Below are positions 8,193 to 17,049 of a DNA stretch of 64,000 nucleotides, in pieces. Numbering within the stretch: position 1 is the stretch's first letter; every line of letters begins with the position of its first letter. This DNA is from JBPOFM01 sp051252455 (GTDB taxonomy: Bacteria; Bacteroidota; Bacteroidia; Flavobacteriales; Flavobacteriaceae). The notes beneath the pieces are model-generated. The model saw nothing but the letters and a program-made list of their open reading frames with translations, was not told the DNA's origin and did not search any database. The translations under genes and the position numbers were made by a program. The stretch is taken from assembly GCA_051252455.1 (NCBI GenBank), contig JBPOFM010000002.1, forward strand, positions 455,535 through 519,534, in the 5' to 3' direction.

Positions 8193-11100
8193 ATGAGAAA
8201 AATTATTGCATATTTTATCAGATACCATGTAGCGGTTAATGTTTTTATTTTGGCATTCATAGTTTTCGGTATTCTCGGAGTGATGTCGTTGAAATCTTCA
8301 TTTTTTCCACTCGTAGATTCCAAAATTATATCAATACAAATAGCCTATCCTGGAGCATCACCTCAAGAGATTGAAGAAGGGATCGTACTTCAGATTGAAG
8401 ATAATCTCAAAGGTCTGAAAGGTGTGGATCGTGTTACTTCTACATCCAAAGAAAATAGCGGATCCATCACAGTCGAAATCGAAAAAGGAGAAAATATCGA
8501 TTTCATGCTTCTAGAAGTTAAGAATGCGGTGGATAGAGTTCCAACGTTCCCAACAGGTATGGAGCCTTTGATTGTTGCAAAAACAGAGAATGTTAGAGAA
8601 ACCATCTCGTTCGCAGTGAGCGGAAAGGATATTCCTTTAGTTACACTGAAGCAAATTGGCCGACAGATAGAAAATGATTTGAGGGCCATCGACGGTATTT
8701 CGCAAGTTGAAGTTTCTGGTTATCCTGCTGAAGAAATTGAAATAGCTGTCAATGAAAACAGTTTACTGGCTTACAATATTTCTTTTGCTGAAGTTGCCAA
8801 CGCTGTAAGTAGTTCAAACATTTTGGTCACTGGTGGAAACATTAAGACGAATGCTGAAGAATATTTAATAAGAGCCAATAACCGTTCATATTATGGGGAT
8901 GAGCTTTCCAATGTTATCATAAGAGCGACGCCTGATGGGAAGACAGTTCGACTCAAGGACGTTGCAATCTTAAGAGACCGTTTTTCTGAAACACCGAATG
9001 CGGCCTATTTTAATAAAGATTTATCAGTCAACATCAGTGTAACTAGTACCAATAATGAAGACTTGGTTTCTTCGGCAGCAAAGGTTAGAGATTATATAGA
9101 AGATTATAATCTGAAGCACAACAATGTGCAATTGAACGTTGTTAGGGATTTATCCATCACTTTGGATCAGCGAACGCAGCTTTTGACAGAAAACGCAGTG
9201 ATTGGGATGTTATTGGTGCTCATTTTTCTATCGATATTTCTAAATACACGATTAGCATTTTGGGTTGCGTTTGGATTGCCTATCTCGTTTCTTGGTATGT
9301 TTATTTTCGCAGGTCAGTTTGATGTGACGATTAATGTTTTATCCTTATTTGGAATGATTATCGTCATCGGAATTTTGGTAGATGACGGGATAGTTATTGC
9401 CGAAAATATATATCAGCATTATGAAAACGGGAAAAGCCCAATAGACGCTGCTGTGGATGGAACCATGGAAGTAATCCCGCCAGTTGTTTCTGCAATCATT
9501 ACAACCATTTTGGCATTTTCAACATTCCTTTTTCTCGAAAGTAGAATTGGTGAGTTTTTTGGCGAAGTGTCTGTCATTGTTATCTTGACTTTGGCAGTTT
9601 CTCTAGTTGAAGCATTGATTATATTACCTGCGCATTTGGCACATTCAAAAGCACTACAAAGAAAAAAGGAAGAAAAGCCAAAATCAAAAGTGAAGCAGTT
9701 TTTTGCTAAAATGAGAGCTGTGAATGTTTATGGCGACCGACTGATGAACTTTTTGAGAGACCGTATTTATACACCGGTTTTAGATTTCATGTTTGATTTC
9801 AAATTACTCGCTTTTGGTATTTTTGTGGCACTTCTGGTCTTGACATTTGGATCCATCGGAGGAGGTGTCATTGGTGTGACCATGTTTCCTAGCATTGCCA
9901 GTGATAGGGTGACCATTGAACTTGAAATGCCCAACGGGACAAATGAAAAAATAACTGATTCTATCATTTCAATGATAGAGGAAAAGTCAGACCTTGTCAA
10001 TCAGGAATTCACTGAAAAATACTTAAAAGGAACAGATAAAGTTCTTTTTGAAAATACGATCAAGACTATAAATAGTTCATCAAGTGCAACCTTGGCAATA
10101 AACATGTTGCCTGGTGAAGAACGACCGGATAATATTGGTTCAGATTTGGTTGCGAATCGCTTGCGAGAGCTTGTTGGTCCCGTGGTTGGCACAGAACGAT
10201 TGATTTTTGGGTCGGGTGGGAATTTTGGAGGAAGTCCAGTATCAGTGTCGCTTTTAAGTAATAATATTGAAGAATTAAAGGCTGCAAAACTCGAACTTAA
10301 GGAAGTGTTGGAATCGAATCCGTTGTTAAAGGATGTTGCCGATAATGATCCTGCTGGTATAAAAGAAATCCGTTTGGAACTGAAAGAAAGTGCTTATCTA
10401 CTCGGATTGGATTTGCAGACGGTTATGACGCAAATTAGAGCCGGTTTTTTTGGTGTACAAGCACAGCGTTTTCAACGAGGACAGGACGAAATTAGAGTTT
10501 GGGTAAGATACGATAAGGAGAATCGAGCGTCTATTAATGATTTAGATGATATGAGAATTATCACACCTTCAGGCGAACGGGTATCTCTAAAAGATATTGC
10601 AAGTTATTCCATTGAACGTGGCGATGTAGCCATCAATCACTTGGAAGGACGCAGAGAAATTCAGGTGTCGGCGGACTTGAAAGACCCGACCTCAAGTGCT
10701 ACAGATATTATGGAAGATATCAAAAATAACGTGATGATAGATTTACGATCTAAATATCCAACGGTTACCGCATCATACGAAGGTCAAAGTAGAGAAAAAG
10801 ATAAATTGGTGGGCTCGTTGGGGCAAACTGGTTTCATCATTTTATTACTTATCTACATCACCATTGCATTCACTTTTAGAAGTTTTAGCCAGCCGTTAAT
10901 GTTAATCATACTGATTCCTTTCAGTTTGACCGCTGTGGCATGGGGTCATTGGTTGCTGGATTTTCCCCTAAACGTATTGTCATTATTAGGAATCATTGCC
11001 TTAATAGGAATTATGGTCAACGATGGACTTGTTTTAATAGGGAAAGTCAATTCGAATTTAAGGGCAGGTCTAAAGTTTGATGATGCCGTTAAAGAAGCAG

Positions 11101-11390
11101 GAAAATCACGTTTTAGAGCTATATTTTTGACCTCGCTGACCACAATTGCTGGATTGGCACCATTATTATTAGAAAAAAGTCGTCAGGCTCAATTTTTAAA
11201 ACCCATGGCAATTTCCATTTCTTTTGGAATCGCCTATGCGACCATTCTCACTTTATTGATGTTGCCTTTATTGATCTCATTTAGCAATTATATCAAACAA
11301 AAATCGAAATGGTTAGCAACAGGAAAAGAAGTGACCAAAGAGGAAGTAGAACGCGCCATAAAAGAACAAAATGAAGAAAATGCACACTAA
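8193..11390 (+). CDS. RND efflux pump, permease subunit (AcrB/MMPL-type)
   Basis: The 1065-residue protein has the RND layout: helix 1 near residues 10-30, a large periplasmic loop, helices 2-6 (about 335-490), a second periplasmic loop and helices 8-12 (about 860-1030). The helix-4 motif GMIIVIGILVDDGIVIAENIY carries the twin aspartates (DD) used in proton relay. The second half has GIIALIGIMVNDGLVLIGKVN. It resembles hydrophobe/amphiphile pumps more than heavy-metal CusA pumps, but this is not certain. It overlaps the downstream TolC gene by 20 nt, which suggests translational coupling. Confidence 0.93.
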   Translation: MRKIIAYFIRYHVAVNVFILAFIVFGILGVMSLKSSFFPLVDSKIISIQIAYPGASPQEIEEGIVLQIEDNLKGLKGVDRVTSTSKENSGSITVEIEKGENIDFMLLEVKNAVDRVPTFPTGMEPLIVAKTENVRETISFAVSGKDIPLVTLKQIGRQIENDLRAIDGISQVEVSGYPAEEIEIAVNENSLLAYNISFAEVANAVSSSNILVTGGNIKTNAEEYLIRANNRSYYGDELSNVIIRATPDGKTVRLKDVAILRDRFSETPNAAYFNKDLSVNISVTSTNNEDLVSSAAKVRDYIEDYNLKHNNVQLNVVRDLSITLDQRTQLLTENAVIGMLLVLIFLSIFLNTRLAFWVAFGLPISFLGMFIFAGQFDVTINVLSLFGMIIVIGILVDDGIVIAENIYQHYENGKSPIDAAVDGTMEVIPPVVSAIITTILAFSTFLFLESRIGEFFGEVSVIVILTLAVSLVEALIILPAHLAHSKALQRKKEEKPKSKVKQFFAKMRAVNVYGDRLMNFLRDRIYTPVLDFMFDFKLLAFGIFVALLVLTFGSIGGGVIGVTMFPSIASDRVTIELEMPNGTNEKITDSIISMIEEKSDLVNQEFTEKYLKGTDKVLFENTIKTINSSSSATLAINMLPGEERPDNIGSDLVANRLRELVGPVVGTERLIFGSGGNFGGSPVSVSLLSNNIEELKAAKLELKEVLESNPLLKDVADNDPAGIKEIRLELKESAYLLGLDLQTVMTQIRAGFFGVQAQRFQRGQDEIRVWVRYDKENRASINDLDDMRIITPSGERVSLKDIASYSIERGDVAINHLEGRREIQVSADLKDPTSSATDIMEDIKNNVMIDLRSKYPTVTASYEGQSREKDKLVGSLGQTGFIILLLIYITIAFTFRSFSQPLMLIILIPFSLTAVAWGHWLLDFPLNVLSLLGIIALIGIMVNDGLVLIGKVNSNLRAGLKFDDAVKEAGKSRFRAIFLTSLTTIAGLAPLLLEKSRQAQFLKPMAISISFGIAYATILTLLMLPLLISFSNYIKQKSKWLATGKEVTKEEVERAIKEQNEENAH

Positions 11391-12696
11391 ATATGCTGTT
11401 TTACTGATACTGTGTTTCTTTACAGCAACCATGTCAGCTCAAGAAATGCTTACAATTCCTAAAGCGATTGAGTTGGTTTTGGAAAACAACTATGGGATCA
11501 AAATAGCTTCCAACAATAACCGCATCGCCGAGAATAACTCAAATATCCTCAATTCTGGTTATTTGCCAACCCTGTCAACTAATGCTGCGGCAACCTATAA
11601 TTCGGATAATACAGAAGCTCAATTTTCTGATGGAAGAATTACTACTTTGAATGCCGCTGAAAGTTCGCGTTACAATGCTTCCGTGGACTTGGATTATGTG
11701 CTTTTTGATGGTTTAGGGCGATATTATGATTACAAGAGTCTAAAGGAACAATATCAACTTTCAAAATTGGAAGCAAGAGAAACCATTGAGACTACCACAT
11801 ATCAATTACTTACCGTTTATTACAATGTCGCACAAGTATCTGAAAATGTGGATGCATTGGAGGAGACGCTGGCTATTTCCAAAGACCGAATCATACGAGC
11901 GCAATATCAGTTTGATTATGGACAAAGTACAAAACTCGGTGTGCTGAATGCACAGGTTGATATTAACAATGATAGTATCAATCTAATCACTTCTCAACAA
12001 CAATTGAAAACTACTAAACGGGATTTGACTGTCGTTTTAGGCAATTCATACGATTCTGAATTCAAAGTAGATACATTGGTAACCTTTAGGTTGGATATTG
12101 ATAAACAGACTCTTTTTGATAAAATGAAGGCGAATAACGTGTCGCTTTTACAAATTGAAAAAAATATTGCCATAAATGAATTTACCATCAAAGCAAACAA
12201 ATCAGGTTATTTGCCAACCGTTGGTCTGTCAGGTTCTTATGGCTGGAATAAGAACAATAACAACGCTGCGTCATTTGTGTCCGTATCCACAAACACTGGT
12301 TTTGCAGGAGGTGTCAATTTAAGTTGGAATTTATTTGATGGAGGCGGAACGATTACTCGGGTGAAAAATGCCAAAATCAATTTGGAAAATCAAGAACTAC
12401 AAAAAGAATCCGTGCTTATCAGCATAGAACGTGATTTTAATAATGCTTGGGATGATTATGAAAATAAACTTACCATTTTCAGAATACAAGAACAAAACAT
12501 TTTAACCTCAAAAAACAATTTTGATCGTACGCAAGAAAAATTCAAGTTGGGACAGGTTAATTCTCTAGAGTTTAGGCAAGCACAGCTGAATTTATTGAAT
12601 GCAGAATTAAGTAGTAATCAAGCAAAATATCAAGCCAAACTGGCGGAGCTTTACCTGCTGCAATTAAGCGGTGATTTGTTGAAAGTAGCGTTTTAA
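11371..12696 (+). CDS. TolC family outer-membrane efflux channel
   Basis: The 441-residue protein has a signal peptide (YAVLLILCFFTATMSAQE) and two copies of the outer-membrane-efflux-protein repeat. The copies share NxxLNSGYLPTLSTNA-like and NKSGYLPTVGLSGSYGW segments, with long amphipathic helices between them. Such proteins trimerise into the channel partner of RND pumps. The start at 11371 lies inside the pump gene. A second ATG at 11380 would shorten the peptide by three residues and is equally possible. Confidence 0.92.
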   Translation: MKKMHTKYAVLLILCFFTATMSAQEMLTIPKAIELVLENNYGIKIASNNNRIAENNSNILNSGYLPTLSTNAAATYNSDNTEAQFSDGRITTLNAAESSRYNASVDLDYVLFDGLGRYYDYKSLKEQYQLSKLEARETIETTTYQLLTVYYNVAQVSENVDALEETLAISKDRIIRAQYQFDYGQSTKLGVLNAQVDINNDSINLITSQQQLKTTKRDLTVVLGNSYDSEFKVDTLVTFRLDIDKQTLFDKMKANNVSLLQIEKNIAINEFTIKANKSGYLPTVGLSGSYGWNKNNNNAASFVSVSTNTGFAGGVNLSWNLFDGGGTITRVKNAKINLENQELQKESVLISIERDFNNAWDDYENKLTIFRIQEQNILTSKNNFDRTQEKFKLGQVNSLEFRQAQLNLLNAELSSNQAKYQAKLAELYLLQLSGDLLKVAF

Positions 12697-12706
12697 TCTT
12701 TAAATA

Positions 12707-12889
12707 ATGGAAGAGTACTATTTTCAATGTCCATATTGCTGGGAAGAAATTTCAATGCTTATAGATAGGTCTGTTTCGAGTCAATCTTACATTGAAGATT
12801 GTGAAATATGTTGCAATCCCATCCAACTGACAGTCCGTATCCAAAATAGTGAAATCATTGATTTTCAGGCAGAAAACATTGAACAATAG
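12707..12889 (+). CDS. Small CPXCG zinc-ribbon protein
   Basis: The 60-residue protein has two cysteine pairs (CPYCWEE near 8-11 and CEICCNP near 33-37), spaced as in the CPXCG cysteine-rich family of small zinc-binding proteins. It starts 10 nt after the TolC gene, so it may be the last cistron of the efflux operon. Its function is unknown. Confidence 0.8.
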   Translation: MEEYYFQCPYCWEEISMLIDRSVSSQSYIEDCEICCNPIQLTVRIQNSEIIDFQAENIEQ

Positions 12890-12963
12890 TTATTTTTAAG
12901 TTTCTGTTAATCAGTTCATTAATAAATTATTCGTATTTGATTGATACCGTTCATCGAAAATAA

Positions 12964-12994
12964 TTGGTAGTTTGTCGAATTCGGTATATATTTG
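12964..12994 (+). promoter_or_regulatory. Promoter of the LRR gene
   Basis: TTG at 12964-12966 and TATATTTG at 12987-12994 are separated by 20 nt. This matches the flavobacterial TTG-N17-23-TAnnTTTG promoter. The 5' leader before the ATG at 13030 would be about 30 nt. Confidence 0.6.
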
Positions 12995-13029
12995 ATTTAT
13001 AAATGTGCTCCCTCATAAAATCTACCATT

Positions 13030-13935
13030 ATGAAGACTTTAAAAATTACGTTAGCGTTCTTTCTTATTACCATGCTATCGTTTGGTACCATTTCCTCAAA
13101 GGAGAAGAACGCTTTAATAGCAATTTATAATTCTACCGAAGGTGCTTCTTGGAGCCATTCTTGGGATTTGAACACACCAATATCATCTTGGTATGGAGTT
13201 GTTGTTTCCGATGACAAGGTTGTAGAATTAAATTTACCATTCAACAATTTGCAAGGCAGCTTGCCATCAGAATTGGGGGATTTGGTCAATCTACAAAAAA
13301 TCGATTTGTTTAGAAATAATATATCTGGAGAAATTCCAAATTCGATTGGGAATTTGAAAGCTTTACTTGAATTGAATATCGCATTCAATCAACTGGAAGG
13401 TCAAATTCCAAATTCAATTACAGAAATAACGTCATTAAAAGTATTACAACTTTTTATGAATCGATTGGATGGAGAGATTCCTGCGAAAATAGGAAATCTT
13501 AAAAATTTAGAACAGTTAGAACTGTATAACAATCAGTTAACTGGATCAATTCCTAATTCTATCACTGAATTGAAAGATCTAAAAGAACTTTTAATAAGTA
13601 GCAATCAATTATCAGGAAAGCTGCCTACTAATATTTCTAATTTCCAAGATCTGGAAGTGTTGAGTGCTTTTGACAATAACCTTTTTGGTAATTTGCCTTC
13701 ATCAATCGGAGACCTGACAGAATTAAAAGAGTTGGTTATTGCCAACAATGCCTTCTACGGAGATTTACCTACTGAAATGGCGAACCTCACGAATTTGAGA
13801 GTTTTGATGATTGGCAACAACGGTTTTCAAGGAGAATTGGTGAAATTGGAACAGCAATTTCCAAATCTTACACAATTTGATTTTGTAAATACAAAAGAAG
13901 CTTCAGCTATAGCTACTTTAGATTCAGAAGATTAA
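13030..13935 (+). CDS. Secreted leucine-rich-repeat protein (plant-type LRR)
   Basis: The start at 13030 gives a signal peptide (MKTLKITLAFFLITMLSFGTISS); the longer frame from 13003 has nine extra residues before it. After a capping segment (ALIAIYNSTEGASWSHSWDL), about eight to nine 24-residue repeats of the form LxxLxxLxLxxNxLxGxIPxxI fill residues 70-280. This is the plant-specific LRR type found in some Bacteroidota surface proteins. No T9SS sorting domain, LPXTG motif or membrane anchor is visible at the C-terminus (ends ATLDSED). The protein is therefore probably periplasmic or released. Its binding partner is unknown. Confidence 0.85.
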   Translation: MKTLKITLAFFLITMLSFGTISSKEKNALIAIYNSTEGASWSHSWDLNTPISSWYGVVVSDDKVVELNLPFNNLQGSLPSELGDLVNLQKIDLFRNNISGEIPNSIGNLKALLELNIAFNQLEGQIPNSITEITSLKVLQLFMNRLDGEIPAKIGNLKNLEQLELYNNQLTGSIPNSITELKDLKELLISSNQLSGKLPTNISNFQDLEVLSAFDNNLFGNLPSSIGDLTELKELVIANNAFYGDLPTEMANLTNLRVLMIGNNGFQGELVKLEQQFPNLTQFDFVNTKEASAIATLDSED

Positions 13936-13959
13936 CCTCACGCATAATTTATTTCAAAT

Positions 13960-13996
13960 AACTCTCAACATATATTTGTTGAGAGTTATTTTTTTT
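13960..13996 (+). terminator. Rho-independent terminator after the LRR gene
   Basis: A perfect 11-bp stem (arms 13960-13970 and 13977-13987, AACTCTCAACA with its complement) with a 6-nt loop is followed by ATTTTTTTTAT. It lies 24 nt after the LRR stop codon and separates that gene from the tRNA. Confidence 0.9.
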
Positions 13997-14012
13997 ATCA
14001 ATAAAAAGCTGT

Positions 14013-14020
14013 TATATTTG
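14013..14020 (+). promoter_or_regulatory. Candidate -7 box of the tRNA-fMet gene
   Basis: TATATTTG matches TAnnTTTG and lies 72 nt upstream of the mature tRNA 5' end. No convincing -33 TTG accompanies it. Confidence 0.45.
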
Positions 14021-14092
14021 CAGTCCTAAATTGTTCGAGTCGGTATTATGAGCCGAAAGTTAGAAGCTAAAAAGAACGATTTGGTTTTATAT

Positions 14093-14165
<73 letters not shown>

Positions 14166-14175
14166 CTAGGAAAAG

Positions 14176-14206
14176 AAGCCTTCACAGAAATGTGGGGGCT
14201 TTTTTG
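14176..14206 (+). terminator. Rho-independent terminator after tRNA-fMet
   Basis: The 8-bp stem GCCTTCAC/GTGGGGGC (two G-T pairs) with loop AGAAAT is followed by TTTTTTTG. It starts about 10 nt after the tRNA 3' end. Confidence 0.8.
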
Positions 14207-14423
14207 TTGTATGTGTATAGTGGATTTTCATTCTCCTGATGGAGGTAATTTGTTCATGATAGAATGTGCATAATGTGTACGCCACAACAAACGTATCGAA
14301 AGTAGGAGGTTGCTAAAATTTCGCAAAGTCAGAGTTATCTAAACTTACAATCATTGTAATTTTTAGTTGTTTCGTTTTATTGAGTTTGGAAATTTAAATA
14401 TCAAATACTATTTAATCTGATAT

Positions 14424-14447
14424 ATTAATCGTAATATTGCAATGAAT
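14424..14447 (+). promoter_or_regulatory. Candidate ArsR operator upstream of the ars operon
   Basis: An imperfect 24-bp dyad is centred on AATATT at 14433-14438. The flanks ATTAATCGT and GCAATGAAT are complementary at 6 of 9 positions. It lies 15 nt before the arsR start and overlaps a weak -7-like TAATATTG, where bound ArsR would block transcription. ArsR-family repressors bind such AT-rich dyads and autoregulate their operons. The assignment is inferred from position and symmetry only. Confidence 0.5.
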
Positions 14448-14462
14448 AAATAAAGTATAAGA

Positions 14463-14792
14463 ATGGGATTAGCCAAAACTGAAATTTTTACAGACCAGCA
14501 AAATGAAATTGCCTTGTTTGCCAAAGCGTTTGGACATCCTGCCAGAGTGGCCATTTTACAGCATCTTTTTAAGATGAATACCTGCATCTGTGGCGATTTA
14601 GTCAACGAAATCGGACTAGCGCAACCTACCATTTCGCAACACCTTAAGGAACTTAAGCTTTTGGGTTTGATAAAAGGAAATGTTGAAGGAACTAGTGTGT
14701 GTTATTGCATTGACGTAGAAAATTGGATTCGTATGAAAGAAGTGATGAACCAATTTTTAGATCAAGACCTTTCTACGACAGAGTGTTGCTAA
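14463..14792 (+). CDS. ArsR family metalloregulatory repressor
   Basis: The 109-residue winged-helix protein has the ArsR/SmtB core: AKAFGHPARVAILQHLF, then CICGDLVNEIGLAQPTISQHLKELK. A C-x-C at the start of the recognition-domain helix is where ArsR repressors of the CVC type bind As(III). Additional cysteines occur in CYC (about residue 80) and in the C-terminal CC. As first gene of an operon with an ArsC-like enzyme and an Acr3 pump, it is expected to release DNA on binding arsenite. A candidate operator overlaps the promoter region. Confidence 0.9.
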   Translation: MGLAKTEIFTDQQNEIALFAKAFGHPARVAILQHLFKMNTCICGDLVNEIGLAQPTISQHLKELKLLGLIKGNVEGTSVCYCIDVENWIRMKEVMNQFLDQDLSTTECC

Positions 14793-14838
14793 AAACAATT
14801 GAATTAAATTGAATCATAGTATTTTAAATCTATAAATT

Positions 14839-15306
14839 ATGAAACTATCAGAAGTAAAAAACAAGTTGAACCAATTGAAAACCATTTCATTTCAATTACC
14901 CAATGGGGAATTAGTGCCAAACCACTTTCATGTAACTGAAGTTGGAAAAATCACAAAACACTTTATTGATTGTGGCGGCACTGTTAGAAAGGAAGAAGTT
15001 GTCAATTTTCAACTTTGGAATGCGAACGATTACGATCATAGATTGCATCCTGAAAAATTAGTGAGCATCATCGAGCTTTCAGAAAAGATTTTGGGTATTG
15101 AAGATCTGGAAATTGAAGTTGAATACCAAGCCGATACCATTGGAAAATTCGGACTTGATTTTGACGGCACCAATTTCTTGCTCACGAACAAACAAACAGA
15201 TTGTTTGGCAAAGGACAAATGTGGCATTCCTGTAGAAAAAACTAGAGTGGCAATGTCAGATCTTAACTCTGAACCTTGTTGTGCACCAGATGGTAACTGT
15301 TGCTAA
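14839..15306 (+). CDS. DUF6428 family protein of the arsenic operon
   Basis: The 155-residue protein is recognised as DUF6428, a family often found in Bacteroidota ars operons. Its function is not established. The first 125 residues look like a compact alpha/beta domain with no signal peptide. The C-terminus is unusually cysteine-rich: CLAKDKC, then CC-x5-CC in the last ten residues. Vicinal cysteines of this kind bind trivalent arsenic in other proteins, so a role as an arsenite carrier or buffer is conceivable but is inference. It lies 46 nt after arsR, and the ArsC-like gene starts 16 nt after its stop. Confidence 0.8.
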   Translation: MKLSEVKNKLNQLKTISFQLPNGELVPNHFHVTEVGKITKHFIDCGGTVRKEEVVNFQLWNANDYDHRLHPEKLVSIIELSEKILGIEDLEIEVEYQADTIGKFGLDFDGTNFLLTNKQTDCLAKDKCGIPVEKTRVAMSDLNSEPCCAPDGNCC

Positions 15307-15322
15307 TCCAAAGTTCAGAACA

Positions 15323-15955
15323 ATGATCAAGACACAACCATCAGTATTTCCTGGAATAGCAACGCTTATAGCGGAATTAGACATACAAACCATTTCGGAA
15401 GAACGCAAAGGAGCTCTGAAACCTTTGATAGACTTCATTCAGTCTAAAGTGTCGAATAAAGAAGACGTACGAATCAATTTTATCTGCACCCATAATTCTA
15501 GACGGAGTCATTTGTCACAGATTTGGGCACAGACAATGGCCTATCAGTTTAATATAAAGCATGTGTTTTGCTATTCTGGAGGAACAGAAACAACGGCTCT
15601 TTTTCCAATTGTTGTCCAAACCTTGCAAAATTCAGGTTTTGAAATCCAAACACTTTCGGAAGGTGACAACCCCGTTTATAGTATAAAATATTCGGAAAAT
15701 GAACATCCTGTCGTAGGTTTTTCAAAAAAAATGGATGATGATTTTAATCCAAAATCTAATTTCGCAGCCATTATGACCTGTGATTCTGCAAACGAAGCCT
15801 GTCCGTTTGTTCCTGGTGCAGAAAAGCGTATTCCAATAACATTTGAAGACCCGAAGGCTTTTGACCATTCTCCATTGCAAAAAGAGAAATATAAGGAAAG
15901 AAGTTCTCAAATAGCGACCGAAATGATGTATGTTTTTTCTCAAATCAAATCTTAA
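15323..15955 (+). CDS. ArsC-like low-molecular-weight protein-tyrosine-phosphatase fold protein (arsenate reductase type)
   Basis: The start at 15323 avoids overlap with the upstream gene; an earlier in-frame ATG at 15281 would overlap it by 26 nt. The 210-residue protein has the phosphatase loop C-x5-R-S (FICTHNSRRSHLSQ, about 46-60). It also has the later segment CDSANEACPFVPGAEKR, where thioredoxin-coupled ArsC enzymes carry their redox cysteines. Flavobacterial members are about 70 residues longer than LMW-PTP-type ArsC because of an N-terminal extension. Expected reaction: reduction of arsenate to arsenite for export by the Acr3 pump encoded 2 nt downstream. Confidence 0.85.
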   Translation: MIKTQPSVFPGIATLIAELDIQTISEERKGALKPLIDFIQSKVSNKEDVRINFICTHNSRRSHLSQIWAQTMAYQFNIKHVFCYSGGTETTALFPIVVQTLQNSGFEIQTLSEGDNPVYSIKYSENEHPVVGFSKKMDDDFNPKSNFAAIMTCDSANEACPFVPGAEKRIPITFEDPKAFDHSPLQKEKYKERSSQIATEMMYVFSQIKS

Positions 15956-15957
15956 GC

Positions 15958-16995
15958 ATGGCGACTAAAAAATTAAGCTTTCTAGATAGGAATCTAACCC
16001 TTTGGATATTTGTTGCCATGGCAATTGGCGTCGAATTAGGTTATTTTATTCCAACTTTTCCAAGTATTATAAATTCATTCAATAGTGGTACAACAAATAT
16101 TCCCATCGCCATTGGTTTGATTTTAATGATGTACCCACCTTTGGCAAAAGTGAATTATGCCTTATTGCCCAAAGTCTTTAAAAACACAAAAATTCTCTCC
16201 ATTTCCTTAATCCTCAATTGGATTATTGGTCCAGTATTGATGTTTATTTTGGCGATCACGTTTTTAAGAGACTATCCAGAATATATGGTCGGTCTCATCT
16301 TAATTGGATTGGCGCGGTGCATTGCAATGGTTTTGGTGTGGAATGATCTTGCGGAAGGAAGTAGCGAATATGGTGCGGGTTTGGTTGCATTAAACAGTAT
16401 TTTCCAGGTGTTTGCTTATAGTTTTTATGCATGGATTTTTATTACGGTTCTGCCCCCATATTTCGGATTTGAAGGTGCCATAGTTGATATTTCCATTGTT
16501 ACTATAGCCGAAAGTGTCGCAATCTATTTGGGCATTCCATTTTTGATGGGAATTTTAAGTCGATTGATTTTGGTAAAACTTAAAGGTGAGGCATGGTATA
16601 ATAATACATTTATTCCAAAAATTTCACCAATCACGTTGGTAGCATTGTTATTTACAATTGTCATAATGTTTTCTCTTAAGGGAGAATTAATTGTTGAAAT
16701 TCCAATGGATGTTTTAATCATAGCAGTCCCTCTTCTCATTTATTTTACTTTGATGTTCATCATTGGATTTTTCTTTACCAAAGCAATGGGAGCAGAGTAT
16801 GATAAAACAGCTGCCGTGGCGTTTACAGCTGCTGGGAACAATTTTGAATTGGCAATTGCAGTGGCCATTGCAGTTTTCGGTTTAAATTCGGGTCAAGCGT
16901 TTGCTGGAGTCATCGGACCTTTAGTTGAAGTTCCGGCATTGATATTATTGGTCAGAGTGTCCTTTTGGTTAAGGAAAAAGTATTATTTAAATTAA
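15958..16995 (+). CDS. Acr3-type arsenite efflux permease
   Basis: The 345-residue protein has about ten membrane helices and the Acr3 hallmarks: GLARCIAMVLVWNDLA (the conserved cysteine of the fourth helix region) and AAVAFTAAGNNFELAIAVAIA near the C-terminus. Acr3 proteins export arsenite using the proton gradient. The gene directly follows the ArsC-like gene, completing the arsRC-acr3 operon. The stretch to the next gene (16996-17049) has no obvious terminator. Confidence 0.93.
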   Translation: MATKKLSFLDRNLTLWIFVAMAIGVELGYFIPTFPSIINSFNSGTTNIPIAIGLILMMYPPLAKVNYALLPKVFKNTKILSISLILNWIIGPVLMFILAITFLRDYPEYMVGLILIGLARCIAMVLVWNDLAEGSSEYGAGLVALNSIFQVFAYSFYAWIFITVLPPYFGFEGAIVDISIVTIAESVAIYLGIPFLMGILSRLILVKLKGEAWYNNTFIPKISPITLVALLFTIVIMFSLKGELIVEIPMDVLIIAVPLLIYFTLMFIIGFFFTKAMGAEYDKTAAVAFTAAGNNFELAIAVAIAVFGLNSGQAFAGVIGPLVEVPALILLVRVSFWLRKKYYLN

Positions 16996-17049
16996 ATTTG
17001 AATTTTTAAAATTGTATTTTTATCTGCGTAAATTCTGAGGAAATAATCT

